Below, piece by piece: positions 29,701-38,974 of a stretch of 64,000 bases of DNA. Every line of letters begins with the position of its first letter. The stretch's first letter is position 1. A program made the translations under genes and the position numbers. Origin of the DNA: Syngnathus acus (taxonomy: Eukaryota; Chordata; Actinopteri; Syngnathiformes; Syngnathidae); the NCBI RefSeq assembly GCF_901709675.1, contig NC_051103.1, positions 3,023,501 to 3,087,500 of the forward strand, written 5' to 3'. The notes below the pieces were generated by a model. That model did not search any database. It saw nothing but the letters and a program-made list of their open reading frames with translations, and was not told the DNA's origin.

Positions 29701-31834
29701 AACTCTGGAATGGAGGGGAAAAGACATTAGGACCCCACGAAGAGTCAAATTAATCAACAAATTGATTAAGTCAGAAAAATATATAATTTCCATTAACATA
29801 CACTTCACTTAAGATGCGCCTTATGACATGTTTAAACATTCAGACAAGTGATTCCTAATGGCACAATGCAACTCATTTGCATATCATTAGCATACAACTC
29901 CAGAACACCGTGGAATTTACGTCTGTGATGGGTTTGGCTTCATTAGACAGCTGCAAAGCCTCAAGTTCAAACACAGGCGAACATTAGAAATGCTAATCAT
30001 CACCAATGAGCTGGCAGCCATTACAGTGGAATTAACAGTAAGTGCATTCGTAAATATTCTGCAGTTTTACGCGGCCCTAATGGTGCCTTAAATGGCGAGC
30101 TTGGTTGACGACAAGCAAAAGAGGATTATTCATACTTCCTCATGAGAAAGCCACAAGGCTGAGCAGTGGAAAGTGGAAACAAAAGTACTCTACATAAATA
30201 TAACCCACATGAAACTTCTGCCAAGGTGCCCAGACAGCTGCTTTCTTTAAAAAAAAAAATAAAATAAATAAAATAAAAATAAAAAAGAACATACTGAATG
30301 CAAATGATATTAACACGAAAGCAAATACCCCAAATTCGATATAGTTTTCATTTGTCTGCTCATCTTTTTAGTGTCGTTACACTTGCCCAACTCTACCTGC
30401 TTCAGCCTTGCTGCTGAAGCCTGCAGCCTGCTTGAGGGCGGCGGCGGTGAGGGCGAGACCTCGGCTCTTTCTCAAGCCGTGCTGCAGCACCGCCTCAAAC
30501 TGGGCGCAAAGACAGATGACCCTGCAGCGGCAAGGAGAGGATGGTTTAGCGCGAATAAATACACTGGTGCCTTCAAACGCAATTTGATGGAAAGCTGTAA
30601 ATAGTCATTTGGGGGGATGGCAAATACACACCTGCTGTCAGAGTCCGTTGCAATCTCTTTTCTGCCTCCAAAGCGGATTTGGCACTGGGACGAAAAGAGA
30701 TGAATGATAAATGTAGCCCACATAATATTAGCCAACAGAGGATATACAAATGCAAAATGACTTTTTTTAATGGCTTGTGATTATTATGTCTCTACCCACT
30801 TAACCAAGTGTGAAATAAAACAATCTTTTGCTAGTGCCTATAACCATGTCTAAAACTTTTTTACAGATTTTGATTAGTTAGGTCATTTCTCTAAAAACAA
30901 CAGCGCTGAACACAAATAAAATAAAACAGACTTTGGAAATGTGATGCGTACTAACCTGTTTGACAGCATCAAGTAACCTTTCCAAGAGGTTCTGTCGCTT
31001 GGCGTCACTTTGCACAGTGCCTACAAAAGGTGAACAAAGGCAAAATTGGATTTTGTGGCATTTGATTTTTTAATTTCTTAAAGGTCAAAATGAAATCAAT
31101 TAATTGAGAAGTCAACCTCATTTATACAGCACTTTAAAACACCCACCACTGTATTCAAAGCAGCGTACATGGAGTAAAAATTTGTCATACAATGGTTAAA
31201 AGTTAAAGCAATACATTCATGACATAAAACCACTAAGACATTAATTAATACTAGTTACAATATTTGGTGGACAAAAAGTAATTGCAAAAATGCTGATACA
31301 TGTCAGTGAAAAATTTATTAATTTTATCAGAATTTCATTAGACTTGTCAATCAACCAATGGAATAATCAATTGATAGGTACAGCCTCATTGAAAATACAG
31401 TCTTGGGCAGGCTGGTATTAAGCACATACTTTTTTTTTTTTTTCATCATTGGGGAGAAAATATGTATCATGTAATGCACCAAAACAATGTTTCATAAATA
31501 CAAGAATAAAAAGGCTATCTTTTAAACTGTGTTATACTTTTAAAAAAGAAAACTGCAGTGTCATCTATGGGCCCATCATACATTGTTTAGAATTAATGAA
31601 GCAAGAAATAGCTCAGACATCATTTAATGATAATATATTTTCATTTCAGCAAGTTCATCTTCAAATTCCGTAGCGTTGGAATGCAGACATATTTCAAAAT
31701 TTGACAAATTAAACGGTGTTTTGTAGTAGAAACTAGAATCATTTATACTAATTAGTAGTGCTGAAACACCCGTGTAAAATGACCAAACACGTTAAACACT
31801 GTTTTTAAAAACACGAGCTAAACTTACCGTTCAT
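1900..31834 (-). CDS. snx29: Sorting nexin 29, 5' and central exons (PX end off window)
   Basis: RUN/PX-domain sorting nexin, presumed endosomal. Eighteen coding exons, 5' to 3': 31828-31834, 30956-31020, 30632-30684, 30397-30521, 29524-29704, 29298-29368, 28374-28634, 27469-27874, 27276-27388, 27080-27176, 26880-26962, 25103-25166, 24640-24768, 18772-18857, 7434-7540, 3849-3965, 2437-2492, 1900-1981. All have GT-AG borders and join in phase, giving about 701 residues. Exon 1 holds only ATGAACG, so the N-terminus reads MNGTVQSDAKRQNLLERLL. The RUN domain covers roughly residues 35-180 (HELQRFYSLR, ALNEHSLERYLH). An acidic linker follows (DNEEEDEDEEDEEE). A coiled coil runs from about 490 to 650 (AMMNRKDELEE, KKYVGAVQMLKREG, VAEMHGELIEFNERL). 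The last exon, RALINVWIPSVFLQG, opens the PX-side region. The PX core was not found in 1-1899, so it must lie beyond the left edge. Orthology rests on near-identity to human SNX29 across many exons. Confidence 0.96.
3966..7433 (-). other. snx29 intron (3.5 kb), no gene seen
   Basis: Intron between the YERKLIE and VAEMHGEL exons. It contains a poly-G run near 6074-6086 and short A runs. I see no coding exon and no complete mobile element. Confidence 0.5.
8732..8768. repeat. (TG)n microsatellite
   Basis: About 37 bases of uninterrupted GT dinucleotide repeat within the 11 kb snx29 intron. It creates meaningless CVCVCV or THTHTH open frames on the two strands. Confidence 0.97.
13104..13122. repeat. 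Poly-G tract (19 G)
   Basis: A run of 19 consecutive G in the snx29 intron. Similar runs occur at 21270-21285 (16 G) and, as C, at 13646-13660. Homopolymer length in assemblies is often unreliable. Confidence 0.9.
18858..24639 (-). other. snx29 intron (5.8 kb) containing a MITE
   Basis: Intron between the LAELEERHAAK and ENEVLKVQLKK exons. The only identifiable content is the TIR element at 20178-20975 and homopolymer runs (G16 at 21270-21285, T runs near 20996 and 23140). The rest is unassigned. Confidence 0.5.
20178..20975. mobile_element. Non-autonomous DNA transposon (MITE) with 27-bp perfect TIRs
   Basis: Bases 20178-20204 and 20949-20975 are exact reverse complements. The outermost TA at each end is probably the target duplication, so the element proper would begin CCGTAATTTTCGGAC. 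Subterminal GCGACTTATACTC blocks recur inside both ends. Two internal blocks of about 75 bp, at roughly 20500-20575 and 20650-20728, are diverged copies of each other. There is no transposase frame. The superfamily is not certain; a TA target site would suit a Tc1/mariner-like or PIF-like mobiliser. Confidence 0.85.
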
Positions 31835-33064
31835 TATGACGACAAGACTTCAGGCGTAGTAACATCCAAGCTTGACGCTTCTCCGTCGGTATTATTCATT
31901 CCTTTTTGTGCCGTTTATCACCCACCGGCTTAGTTAGGGAGGGACCGGGCTCATGCTGTCTCCGTAGCCTAGCTTGACCCGCCCCACGGCGGATAGAAAA
32001 GCGATGCTCTGTCGGTAAGTGGAGAGGCCTTACCGGTGGTGAGTCGCCGGGCTTAAGTGACCTCCGCGGAATTGACATGCAAGCGTTGAGCGTGCCAAAG
32101 TTTGCTTGTCGAAAGCCCCAGTGAAATGTCGAAGTCACGAAGTAAAATTTTATTACATGATAATAACAGTAGCGAAAACCGGAAGCGGCTCTGTTAATGA
32201 GAGCCAATTCGTGTGTGGGTCACGTGATAAAACGCAGCTGTCATGTGGTCTCGCTTAAGTGATCATGGGAAATGTAGTTTTTCGCAGTCCTTGTGACGTA
32301 ACAATTTTAACGGGGCGTTTGGATTAAATCAAAAATATTTCCTGAAAATTTTGATTTATTAGATTCTAAACTGCTTTTAGATGTTGATGTGTGTACGGCT
32401 GTTTGTGTCTATGTGCCCAGAAGATTTTAATACCACCAGAAAAGTTACATAAATATATTATACTTGAACATGATAAAAACCCATTATCTTTTTTTTTACA
32501 TTTAAAATGGTTCATAATATCTCTGCCTGGTCTTTGCCTTGTTATCTTCTGGAGCACTTTGTTAAAGGGTCCAAGATGGGTATCTTATCAGCGAGATAAG
32601 ACCATGTGAACTTATCTGGACCGTGTTGTATAATCATTACCCGCTTTTAACTGTAAATAAGTAATTCCTGGCCAGTCTCCTATGGTGCCATGAGGGAAAT
32701 TATCTACAAATGCATCTTTGTTCATCTTTCTATGTCACAGACATGGCAAAACAACAAAATACTCTTCCAATGACTTTCAATAAATTGCACCGCTGGGTTA
32801 AAATATTGAACAGGCGAGACGTTTTCAGACGAGTGCATGACTTTGTTTGCAAATTGGTACAATCAGAAATCAAAGTAAATACAAATGAAAATTCAAGATC
32901 AAGACAAAATAACAGTGAAGCATAGTCTAAATAACAAGAAACCTCATTCAGCTTGACAAGGGTGCAAATCCAAAATTTGTAAGCTTTGTTTCTTCTTTCT
33001 ATACATAACAGAGATAGCTCGAAATGGCTCAATGAAGGTTTGGATGCCAATGTCAAGGATTAGT
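31835..33064 (-). other. Intergenic: snx29 5' UTR/promoter and tmem238-like 3' flank
   Basis: Besides the promoter motifs listed separately, the minus strand has an AATAAA at 32355-32360 that could end the tmem238-like transcript. No further coding sequence is recognisable. Confidence 0.45.
32179..32278 (-). promoter_or_regulatory. Likely snx29 promoter: ETS, E-box/CLEAR and ZNF143-type motifs
   Basis: About 350-450 bp upstream of the snx29 ATG. The stretch holds an ETS-like ACCGGAAG near 32178-32185, the palindromic E-box GTCACGTGAT at 32219-32228 (USF/TFEB type), and on the minus strand ACTACATTTCCCA at 32266-32278, close to the ZNF143/STAF consensus. The motifs are read directly; promoter function is inferred from position. 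Confidence 0.5.
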
Positions 33065-33556
33065 TCATATTGACAGTGTCTCTCTCACAAGTTGTTTTGA
33101 CGACGAGGCCATGTTGCTGTCATAGATCGTGAAAAGTGATGACTCTTCTGTGATCGGGGCTCTCTTTCCCGCCGGGGGTTGTCTGGTCGAACCGCCATTC
33201 TTTCTCAGAGAGTTCCGAATCCCGCTGGAAAGCTGGTTGGACACGCGCCTCACCACTCGGCTGAGTCCTTTATTCCTCGGTTTGATGAGCCCCACGTCGT
33301 CCTCCAGTTCCTCAGGCGGCACGTCGATGTTGCCCGAGTACCAGAAGACCCACCAGATGAGGCTGAGGAAGATGACGATGCCACCGGCGTAGATGAAAAG
33401 GTCGTGGATGGCCAGGCCCCCGAAGACCCCCACCATCATGATGAGCACGCCGAGGATGTCGTGAGCCACGGCGAACCAGAAGGAGCACTTACAACGGCCC
33501 ACTCCTGTGTACCTTCTCTCCACCGCCGCTTCCATCTGCACGGAGGTCATCGACAT
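33065..33556 (-). CDS. tmem238l: TMEM238-like two-pass membrane protein
   Basis: Single-exon coding region of 163 residues. I chose the start MSMTSVQMEAAV because a plausible splice acceptor (CTTCTCAAGG) lies just upstream; the frame stays open to 33607, so a longer N-terminus cannot be excluded. Two hydrophobic segments lie at about residues 24-48 (FWFAVAHDILGVLIMMVGVF) and 52-75 (FIYAGGIVIFLSLIWWVFWY). The second carries the IWWVFWYSGNI signature of the TMEM238 family. A basic serine-rich tail follows (RVVRRVSNQL). The molecular function of the family is unknown. The next gene upstream is pirt-like, and TMEM238L neighbours PIRT in human, which supports the call. Confidence 0.82.
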   Translation of the reverse strand: MSMTSVQMEAAVERRYTGVGRCKCSFWFAVAHDILGVLIMMVGVFGGLAIHDLFIYAGGIVIFLSLIWWVFWYSGNIDVPPEELEDDVGLIKPRNKGLSRVVRRVSNQLSSGIRNSLRKNGGSTRQPPAGKRAPITEESSLFTIYDSNMASSSKQLVRETLSI

Positions 33557-34006
33557 GATCCTTGAGAAGATCAGAATCAATCCAGATGTGGATCCCCCGA
33601 GCAGCAATGTGTGCTGCGAGTCGCGTTGTAGCTCTCACAAATTCTGCAGTAACAACGGTCGAAGTTCAGTGTGCACATGTGGTTATCAACAAATCGCACC
33701 GGCCAGCTGACTTGAAGAAAAAAAAAATTGTTGAATCATCATAGTCGCGTCATGGTTCACTCGTCTGACTTCCAAGCAAGTGTGGGGCCGACACTCAAAA
33801 GAGGAAAGTCAAAACAAAGGTGTGTATACATTTCATGAAATGCATTGAGTTCAATCCTTGTGTTAATTTTACGAGGCAGATGTGCAAACCACTCATCCAC
33901 CATGCCGCTTAAGATCTTGGAAAAGACATTATGAATCATTTCTATTGGTTGAATCTAACGGATGAGTTTTTTTTTTTTTTTTTTTTATCAATACATGCCA
34001 TTATAG

Positions 34007-34309
34007 TCAAGCCACTTGGTAGTAACACCGACGCCTCTGCTTCTCTTTCAATATCGGCATCCAAACCAAGCCCACCACCACAAATATCAGTCCCACGGAC
34101 ACACAGCCAGAAGCAACAGGTCCCGCCTGGACCACCTTACAGAACTGCAACAAGAACAGAACCACTCCCGCGGCTGACATCAGAGACCCCATCACAATGG
34201 AGATGATAGACTTATGAAGGTAGGCCCAATCCGAGGAAGCCGGCGAGTCCAAATTCGGACACAATCTACCGGAGTCATCAAAAAACAGCATCTCATCATA
34301 TCCTTCCAT
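34007..34309 (-). CDS. pirt: PIRT-like phosphoinositide-interacting membrane protein
   Basis: Coding region of 100 residues starting MEGYDEMLFF. The ATG follows a good splice acceptor (TTATTTGTGTAG), so the 5' UTR probably begins in an upstream exon. Two membrane spans lie at about residues 34-54 (SIISIVMGSLMSAAGVVLF) and 66-88 (VSVGLIFVVVGLVWMPI). A juxtamembrane basic stretch follows (KEKQRRR). GLVWMPILKEKQ resembles the second span and basic tail of mammalian PIRT, which binds phosphoinositides and modulates TRP channels in sensory neurons. It is shorter than mammalian PIRT (about 135 residues), mainly at the C-terminus. Whether it is the true orthologue or a family member is less certain than that it belongs to the family. 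Confidence 0.72.
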   Translation of the reverse strand: MEGYDEMLFFDDSGRLCPNLDSPASSDWAYLHKSIISIVMGSLMSAAGVVLFLLQFCKVVQAGPVASGCVSVGLIFVVVGLVWMPILKEKQRRRCYYQVA

Positions 34310-34798
34310 TGAGTCCACTACACAAATAAAAAAAGCTTCAAATTGAATCATAATCGGTCACTATCAGAATCATCCAGCCGCCTCCCGATAGAGAGCGATA
34401 TCATCTGTCATGTGTTGCCCAGAAAGCTGTTGACACATTGTAATTCCAGATGGCCCCACACCACACCCACACCAAACAGCTCACCATGGATGAATGAACA
34501 AGACACACCCACTCCATGACAGATGATTGGTCACCTCGCTCCATCTTCATCATGTTTCGTTTTCTTTTTAATATTAATACCTGCAAGGTGTTAAAAGATG
34601 CAAAGCCATGACAAGCAGCAACTGCTCAAGCTTGAGACGAAGCCCACTGACAATAGAGGAGTCGCCCGCCACACACAACAGCTGCTATGTGTACACAGGT
34701 CAAATGACATCATTGGCTTGAAAGAGGTTCAGTCAGGCACTTGGGGGAGAACGTAAGAAAGGTGTCAAAAAGCATTATGAGCAATGTTGACATTAGTG
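34310..34798 (-). other. Intergenic upstream of pirt-like gene
   Basis: Probably holds the pirt-like promoter and 5' UTR exon. No coding sequence is recognisable before the hAT-like element begins at 34799. Confidence 0.4.
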
Positions 34799-35816
34799 CA
34801 GGGGTGTCCAAACTTTTTGCAAGGAGGGCCAGATTTAATAAAGTGAAGGGGCCCGGGGGGCAATAGTTTTTCCAGACATTTTTTAACTACAAAAATTTCA
34901 TGCAAATACACTGTTATAAAACAAATTTCATTGTCACAATTGTCTTTATTTTTCAAATGACAAAATAACCAAATATAAGCCATTCAGGCAGATGTGAACA
35001 ACTCTAAAAACACAAATTCTGCCTTTCATTCATATCTGAAGAGTCAGATAACATTGAACAAACTGTTTGAAATACCTTACATTTACATGAGTTTAAAATT
35101 ATTTTTGCCTCATGAACATTTTAAACAGGAGTTATAAGTCATGCAAATTTGTCTGTTATTATTAAAATTTAAAACAAGTGAGTTTTGCTCTTGTCATTCA
35201 CAATATCCTTCAAAAAGTAATAGTTTGTGTCATGTCTACAGGTTTATAACATCAACAGTATTAACATGGCCACTTCGTAATATTTAATATTAAGTAATAT
35301 TTAATTTTTATTTAATTTTGTCTCACAGCCCCGCGTAAAGAATCGCTGTTGTGATGCCATTTCAGCTTGGAGCTGCTTCACTTTATCAGCGCGGTTACTC
35401 CCTGTTAGCTTGTCGTATGTGTCAGCATGTTTAGTCTACTAGTGTCTCTTTAGGTTGAAATCCTTAAACAAGGCAACCGTCTCTTTAGAAATTAGACAAA
35501 CACAATTGCCTTGATTTTCAGCGATTTTCAGTATTGCAATTCCCATTTCTCTTGAAAGCGACGTTCCTCAATGTCAACTGTCCTCGTTTTCTTTGCAGTC
35601 GCCATGGCAGAAATGAGCGGCGAGTGGTGGTGCTGCCACCCTTTGGTAATAGGAGGAATTACAGGTTCAAGTTTCTTTTCTTTTTTTTATATTCAGTTTG
35701 ACAGTGCAGGCGGTCCATAAATAATAATACATTATAAGACCGAAGCTGCGGGCCATATGAAATCTGATCGGGGGCCGGATTTGGCCCGCGGGCCGGACTT
35801 TGGACATACATGCCTG
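34799..35816. mobile_element. Non-autonomous hAT-like element with 8-bp target duplication
   Basis: About 1.02 kb inserted between pirt-like and rsl1d1. It is flanked by perfect 8-bp direct repeats CATTAGTG (34791-34798 and 35817-35824), the duplication size typical of hAT. Its ends are CAGGGGTGTCCAAACTTT on the left and, as reverse complement, CAGGCATGTATGTCCAAAG on the right. GC-rich GGCCCGCGGGCC lies just inside the right end. The interior is AT-rich with no transposase frame. Another copy of this terminal motif sits at 60726-60757. Confidence 0.88.
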
Positions 35817-35896
35817 CATTAGTGCAAGATGGGCAAAAACAAGCAGTCAAGGGCCACGATTGATTTTTAGCACACATTTAGTAAGATCAAAAGTGT

Positions 35897-35902
35897 TTTA
35901 TT
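35897..35902 (-). terminator. rsl1d1 poly(A) signal
   Basis: AATAAA on the minus strand, about 70 bases past the rsl1d1 stop codon and about 80 bases from the hAT-like element. It is the nearest such hexamer in transcript direction. Confidence 0.6.
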
Positions 35903-35969
35903 CTGAGATGGGAAATCTTCAACATATTGACAATGTTAAAACATATTGCGCAGTCTAGAAAAAAAAAAA

Positions 35970-37899
35970 TCATCTCATTTTAGATTTTCTTTTTGGTTTC
36001 ATAGCCCTGCCAGTTTTCATTTTGAGCTGTTTGCTTGCATGTTTTTTATCAGCAGGTCTGATTTTCTTTTGCTGTAAAAAGACAAAATAAGAAAAAAAAA
36101 AAAAAATCAATGTGAGAAATCATTTTAGGACAATTGAAATTTTGTGGTTGTGTGAAACACTGACCTTCCGTTTAGGTTTTTTGTTCTCTGCCTCGATGGG
36201 GACCAGCTGGGGAATTTCTTCATCACCTTCCTCAACCTTCCTTTTCTTTGCCTCCTTTCCAGGGGTTTGTTTTGTGTCCTGAAGATTTCCTTCAGCAGCA
36301 GACTGATGAAACACAACATGCACACACCAGTTATTACACAACGTTCTGAAGTATTTGACCTTCAATCTATCCTCACCTCTGCCTCGGTAGCGTCGAGCTT
36401 CGGAAGCTGGCTCGGATTTGAATTGTAGATGGGCAGGGCCACGGATTTTTCACTCTTTAAGTGAATTATCTTCAGCACTGGTCCCTTCTACAACAGGCAT
36501 TTAGACAAAATGAGTGCTGTGGTGGAAATCTCTCAACATAAAATAAAGATTTGTGAAACTATAAGGTGGTCACTGTTGCTATACTTACCATGCGTATTTT
36601 TTCCGCCATCGTTTGGACAGCCGCCTCGATGTTTTCCGTCAACTCATCGGCAGTCATGGCGGAGTGGCCAACACGTGCCATGCTGAAAAACACATTACAG
36701 ACAATGTAGTGCAATTTTCCTTTCTGTTAATGAAATGCATGGTTATAGATTTTAAATTGGGTGAGCATTTTAAACCAACCAGCAGGGTCCGTTGTTGTTG
36801 ACCTTGACAGTGGTGCCCATGAACATTTTCTGGATGTCTCTGGCCAGCTGTTTGCTCAGCAGGTTCACCGCAAGTGGCTCCCTGGATACAAGGAAAGATT
36901 GTCAGCTTAAAACTTTTGAAGATTGGGAAAATAATTCCTCAAATATTTTTAAAGCTGACCTTTTCTTCTCATAGAAGTGCTTCCCGAGATGGGACGGCAG
37001 ACGGCGGCGAATGCGGCTGTCAGCGAAAAACATGTTGAAATTCCCCAGCAGGCGTAGTTTAGCCTCGAAAGGTTTGTACTCCGTCTTCAGGACTTTGTAG
37101 GGGATTATCTGATAAAGAATACTCATTAAATGTCAATCCAGATTTATCCATAAGGACTTTACGAAGTGAATATGATTATACCTCGGAGACATTTTTAACT
37201 CCCCTTTCTTCCAACAATTTCTTATAAAACCTCACGGTTTGATCTGTGGTCATTTTCGGCTCATCTCTGGTGAAGAGGCAGATATTCTCGGAGTCTGTGC
37301 GTGTGCTATGAGGCAATGGACTGATGAGAGGACAAAAGAGCGCTGTTAAATCTTCAAATAACATAAAATTAAGATTTCTTTTGCAATGCTAGCATTTTAG
37401 TAAGTAAATTACACTCACTGGACATTACAATAGGTACACCAAATAATGATGCAGTGCAGATCGAGAGCGTTTTTGCATCTTTGCACATTGTGTGGATAAA
37501 ACACGCTGATGGGTCTACTTACATCCGAATGGTCTGCGCCTCCCCGGGGACCTTCCATAGGGTGAAGAGTACGTTGATTTTATGAAAGTCATCCGTGAAA
37601 AGCTTTTTTTTTGATGACTTGGTTTTGAGGAACGCCTGTAGAGCTTGCACGGCCTTTTTCACCTTTGGATAATAATCACTTGGTTAAATAACAACCACTC
37701 ATATTCGAGGCCTGCATTGGTCAAGATTTCATTCGTCGGTTAGCTTCGCAGCTAACAAATACACGAAAGCCCAATATTATCACAAATCTGTACATACTTG
37801 TAAACGGAGCATCCAACCTAACAACCTAGTAATGGTAAAAAACGATTAGTTTCAAAGTTTTACCTGCGACCGGTCCAGTTCAACTACTTTGTCGCCCAT
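35970..37899 (-). CDS. rsl1d1: Ribosomal L1 domain-containing protein 1
   Basis: Nucleolar L1-fold protein involved in ribosome biogenesis and senescence control. Nine exons, 5' to 3': 37864-37899, 37523-37662, 37182-37320, 36960-37108, 36780-36881, 36589-36682, 36377-36487, 36165-36302, 35970-36071. The phases close exactly to 336 residues plus TGA. It starts MGDKVVELDRSQ. The L1 domain fills about residues 20-250 (FTLWKVPGEAQTIRIPLPH, IIPYKVLKTEYKPFEAKL, RRRLPSHLGKHFYEKKR). The tail is lysine-rich (KEAKKRKVEEGDEE, KKPKRK, KPKRKSKMR) and suits nucleolar targeting. gspt1 is the next gene upstream, as in human 16p13. The similarity to human RSL1D1 is strong. Confidence 0.94.
37414..37443. repeat. 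Fragment of a dispersed repeat (ACTCACTGGACATTACAATA)
   Basis: This short block in rsl1d1 intron 2 resembles the ACTCACTGGCCACTTTATTAGGTACAC motif that I recall as common at repeat ends in fish genomes. It is only a fragment, and I cannot assign a family from the sequence alone. Confidence 0.4.
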
Positions 37900-37923
37900 G
37901 TTGCCTTCACGTGTGCCCACACA

Positions 37924-37955
37924 CGCGCATGCGTACTGCGTAGTAGTTGACGTCA
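37924..37955. promoter_or_regulatory. rsl1d1 promoter: NRF1-type site plus full CRE
   Basis: Within 60 bases upstream of the rsl1d1 ATG lie CGCGCATGCGT at 37924-37934 (NRF1-like) and the palindromic CRE TGACGTCA at 37948-37955. Such sites near the start of a housekeeping gene suggest the core promoter. Confidence 0.6.
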
Positions 37956-38974
37956 GAAAACTTTCAAAATGCTATTGAAAACTTTATTCGTACGACAAAT
38001 ATTGACAGATGTTCCTCGGTTTACGACAAAATTCCGACGACAAAGACGTAACGTGCATTTGTACGTAACGCGAATTATCATAAAACTAACTATGCTAACT
38101 ATAATTTTAGCAAATATGTCCTTTACTTTCATCCTTTTCAATTAATTTTAATGTTTTATCTTCAAAAGTTTGGTTCACATGTCAGTATTATTGCCCAAGA
38201 AGGTTGAAATGTTTGAGAAATAAACCCTTTGTAAATGGCAAAATCACTCAAAAAAAAAAGTATAAAAATAATTAAATTACAATAGAAAATGATCATTGGT
38301 AAAATGTATGGTAACTATTAAAAGATAAAAGTTTGGAGTTTAAAATATATTTAAAAAAAAAAACACATTTCAACTCAAGCGTCATGATTATTTTATTTCT
38401 TTCATGTGGCTTTGTTATGCAACAGTTGCATGTTTGTTTATGTGAGCGTTTGTTCGTCCTTGGTTTATGATAGTGTGAGAAACTAAACAAACTGTTGGCA
38501 TGGCAACACCTAGCAAATAAAATATCCAAAGGACTTACACACTCGTTCTTAAAAATTGGAAATTCATTCCTCAAATTAGAATTGATCGGTGTTGTTTTTC
38601 TTTGTAGGAAACAAAATCATTTTGTAGTTTTTTTTTTCCTCCTCAGACTCATTATCACTGCATCCATCCCGATAGTAAAAGCCAGCCGACAGCGCTTTCA
38701 GCTATGTACTGTAGCTACATTAGTGGCATAGCAGAGCTCTCAATATGAGAGCACTGGACACTGTCTCTCACTTTCAAATGTTCATCATAAAAACTGATCC
38801 AGTCTTGTTATTTTCTTTTGACGCAATTAATTCCCCTCTTTGCTCCTTTGTTGGACATTCTTCTCTTTAGCATAGTTTAGTGTGAAGAGAGGAGTCGCTG
38901 TTGTGGTTGTCCCTGGCAGCATTCCTCCTCTGGTGGCAAGCAGAACAATCACACAACTTGGGCCACTGTTGCAT
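37956..38974 (-). other. Intergenic: gspt1 3' UTR and flank
   Basis: An AATAAA on the minus strand at 38392-38397 lies about 580 bases past the gspt1 stop and probably ends that transcript. Bases 38010-38060 contain a CTCGGTTTACGAC-type sequence that recurs in diverged form near 42740, possibly an old dispersed repeat. No gene is seen. Confidence 0.45.

Noticed and set aside
33179-33565. 128-residue plus-strand frame rich in His and Asp
   Set aside because: It is antisense to the tmem238-like coding exon, with no supporting similarity.
34799-35816. Possible extra exon or gene between pirt and rsl1d1
   Set aside because: The whole interval is bounded by hAT-like ends and an 8-bp target duplication, and has no coding frame.
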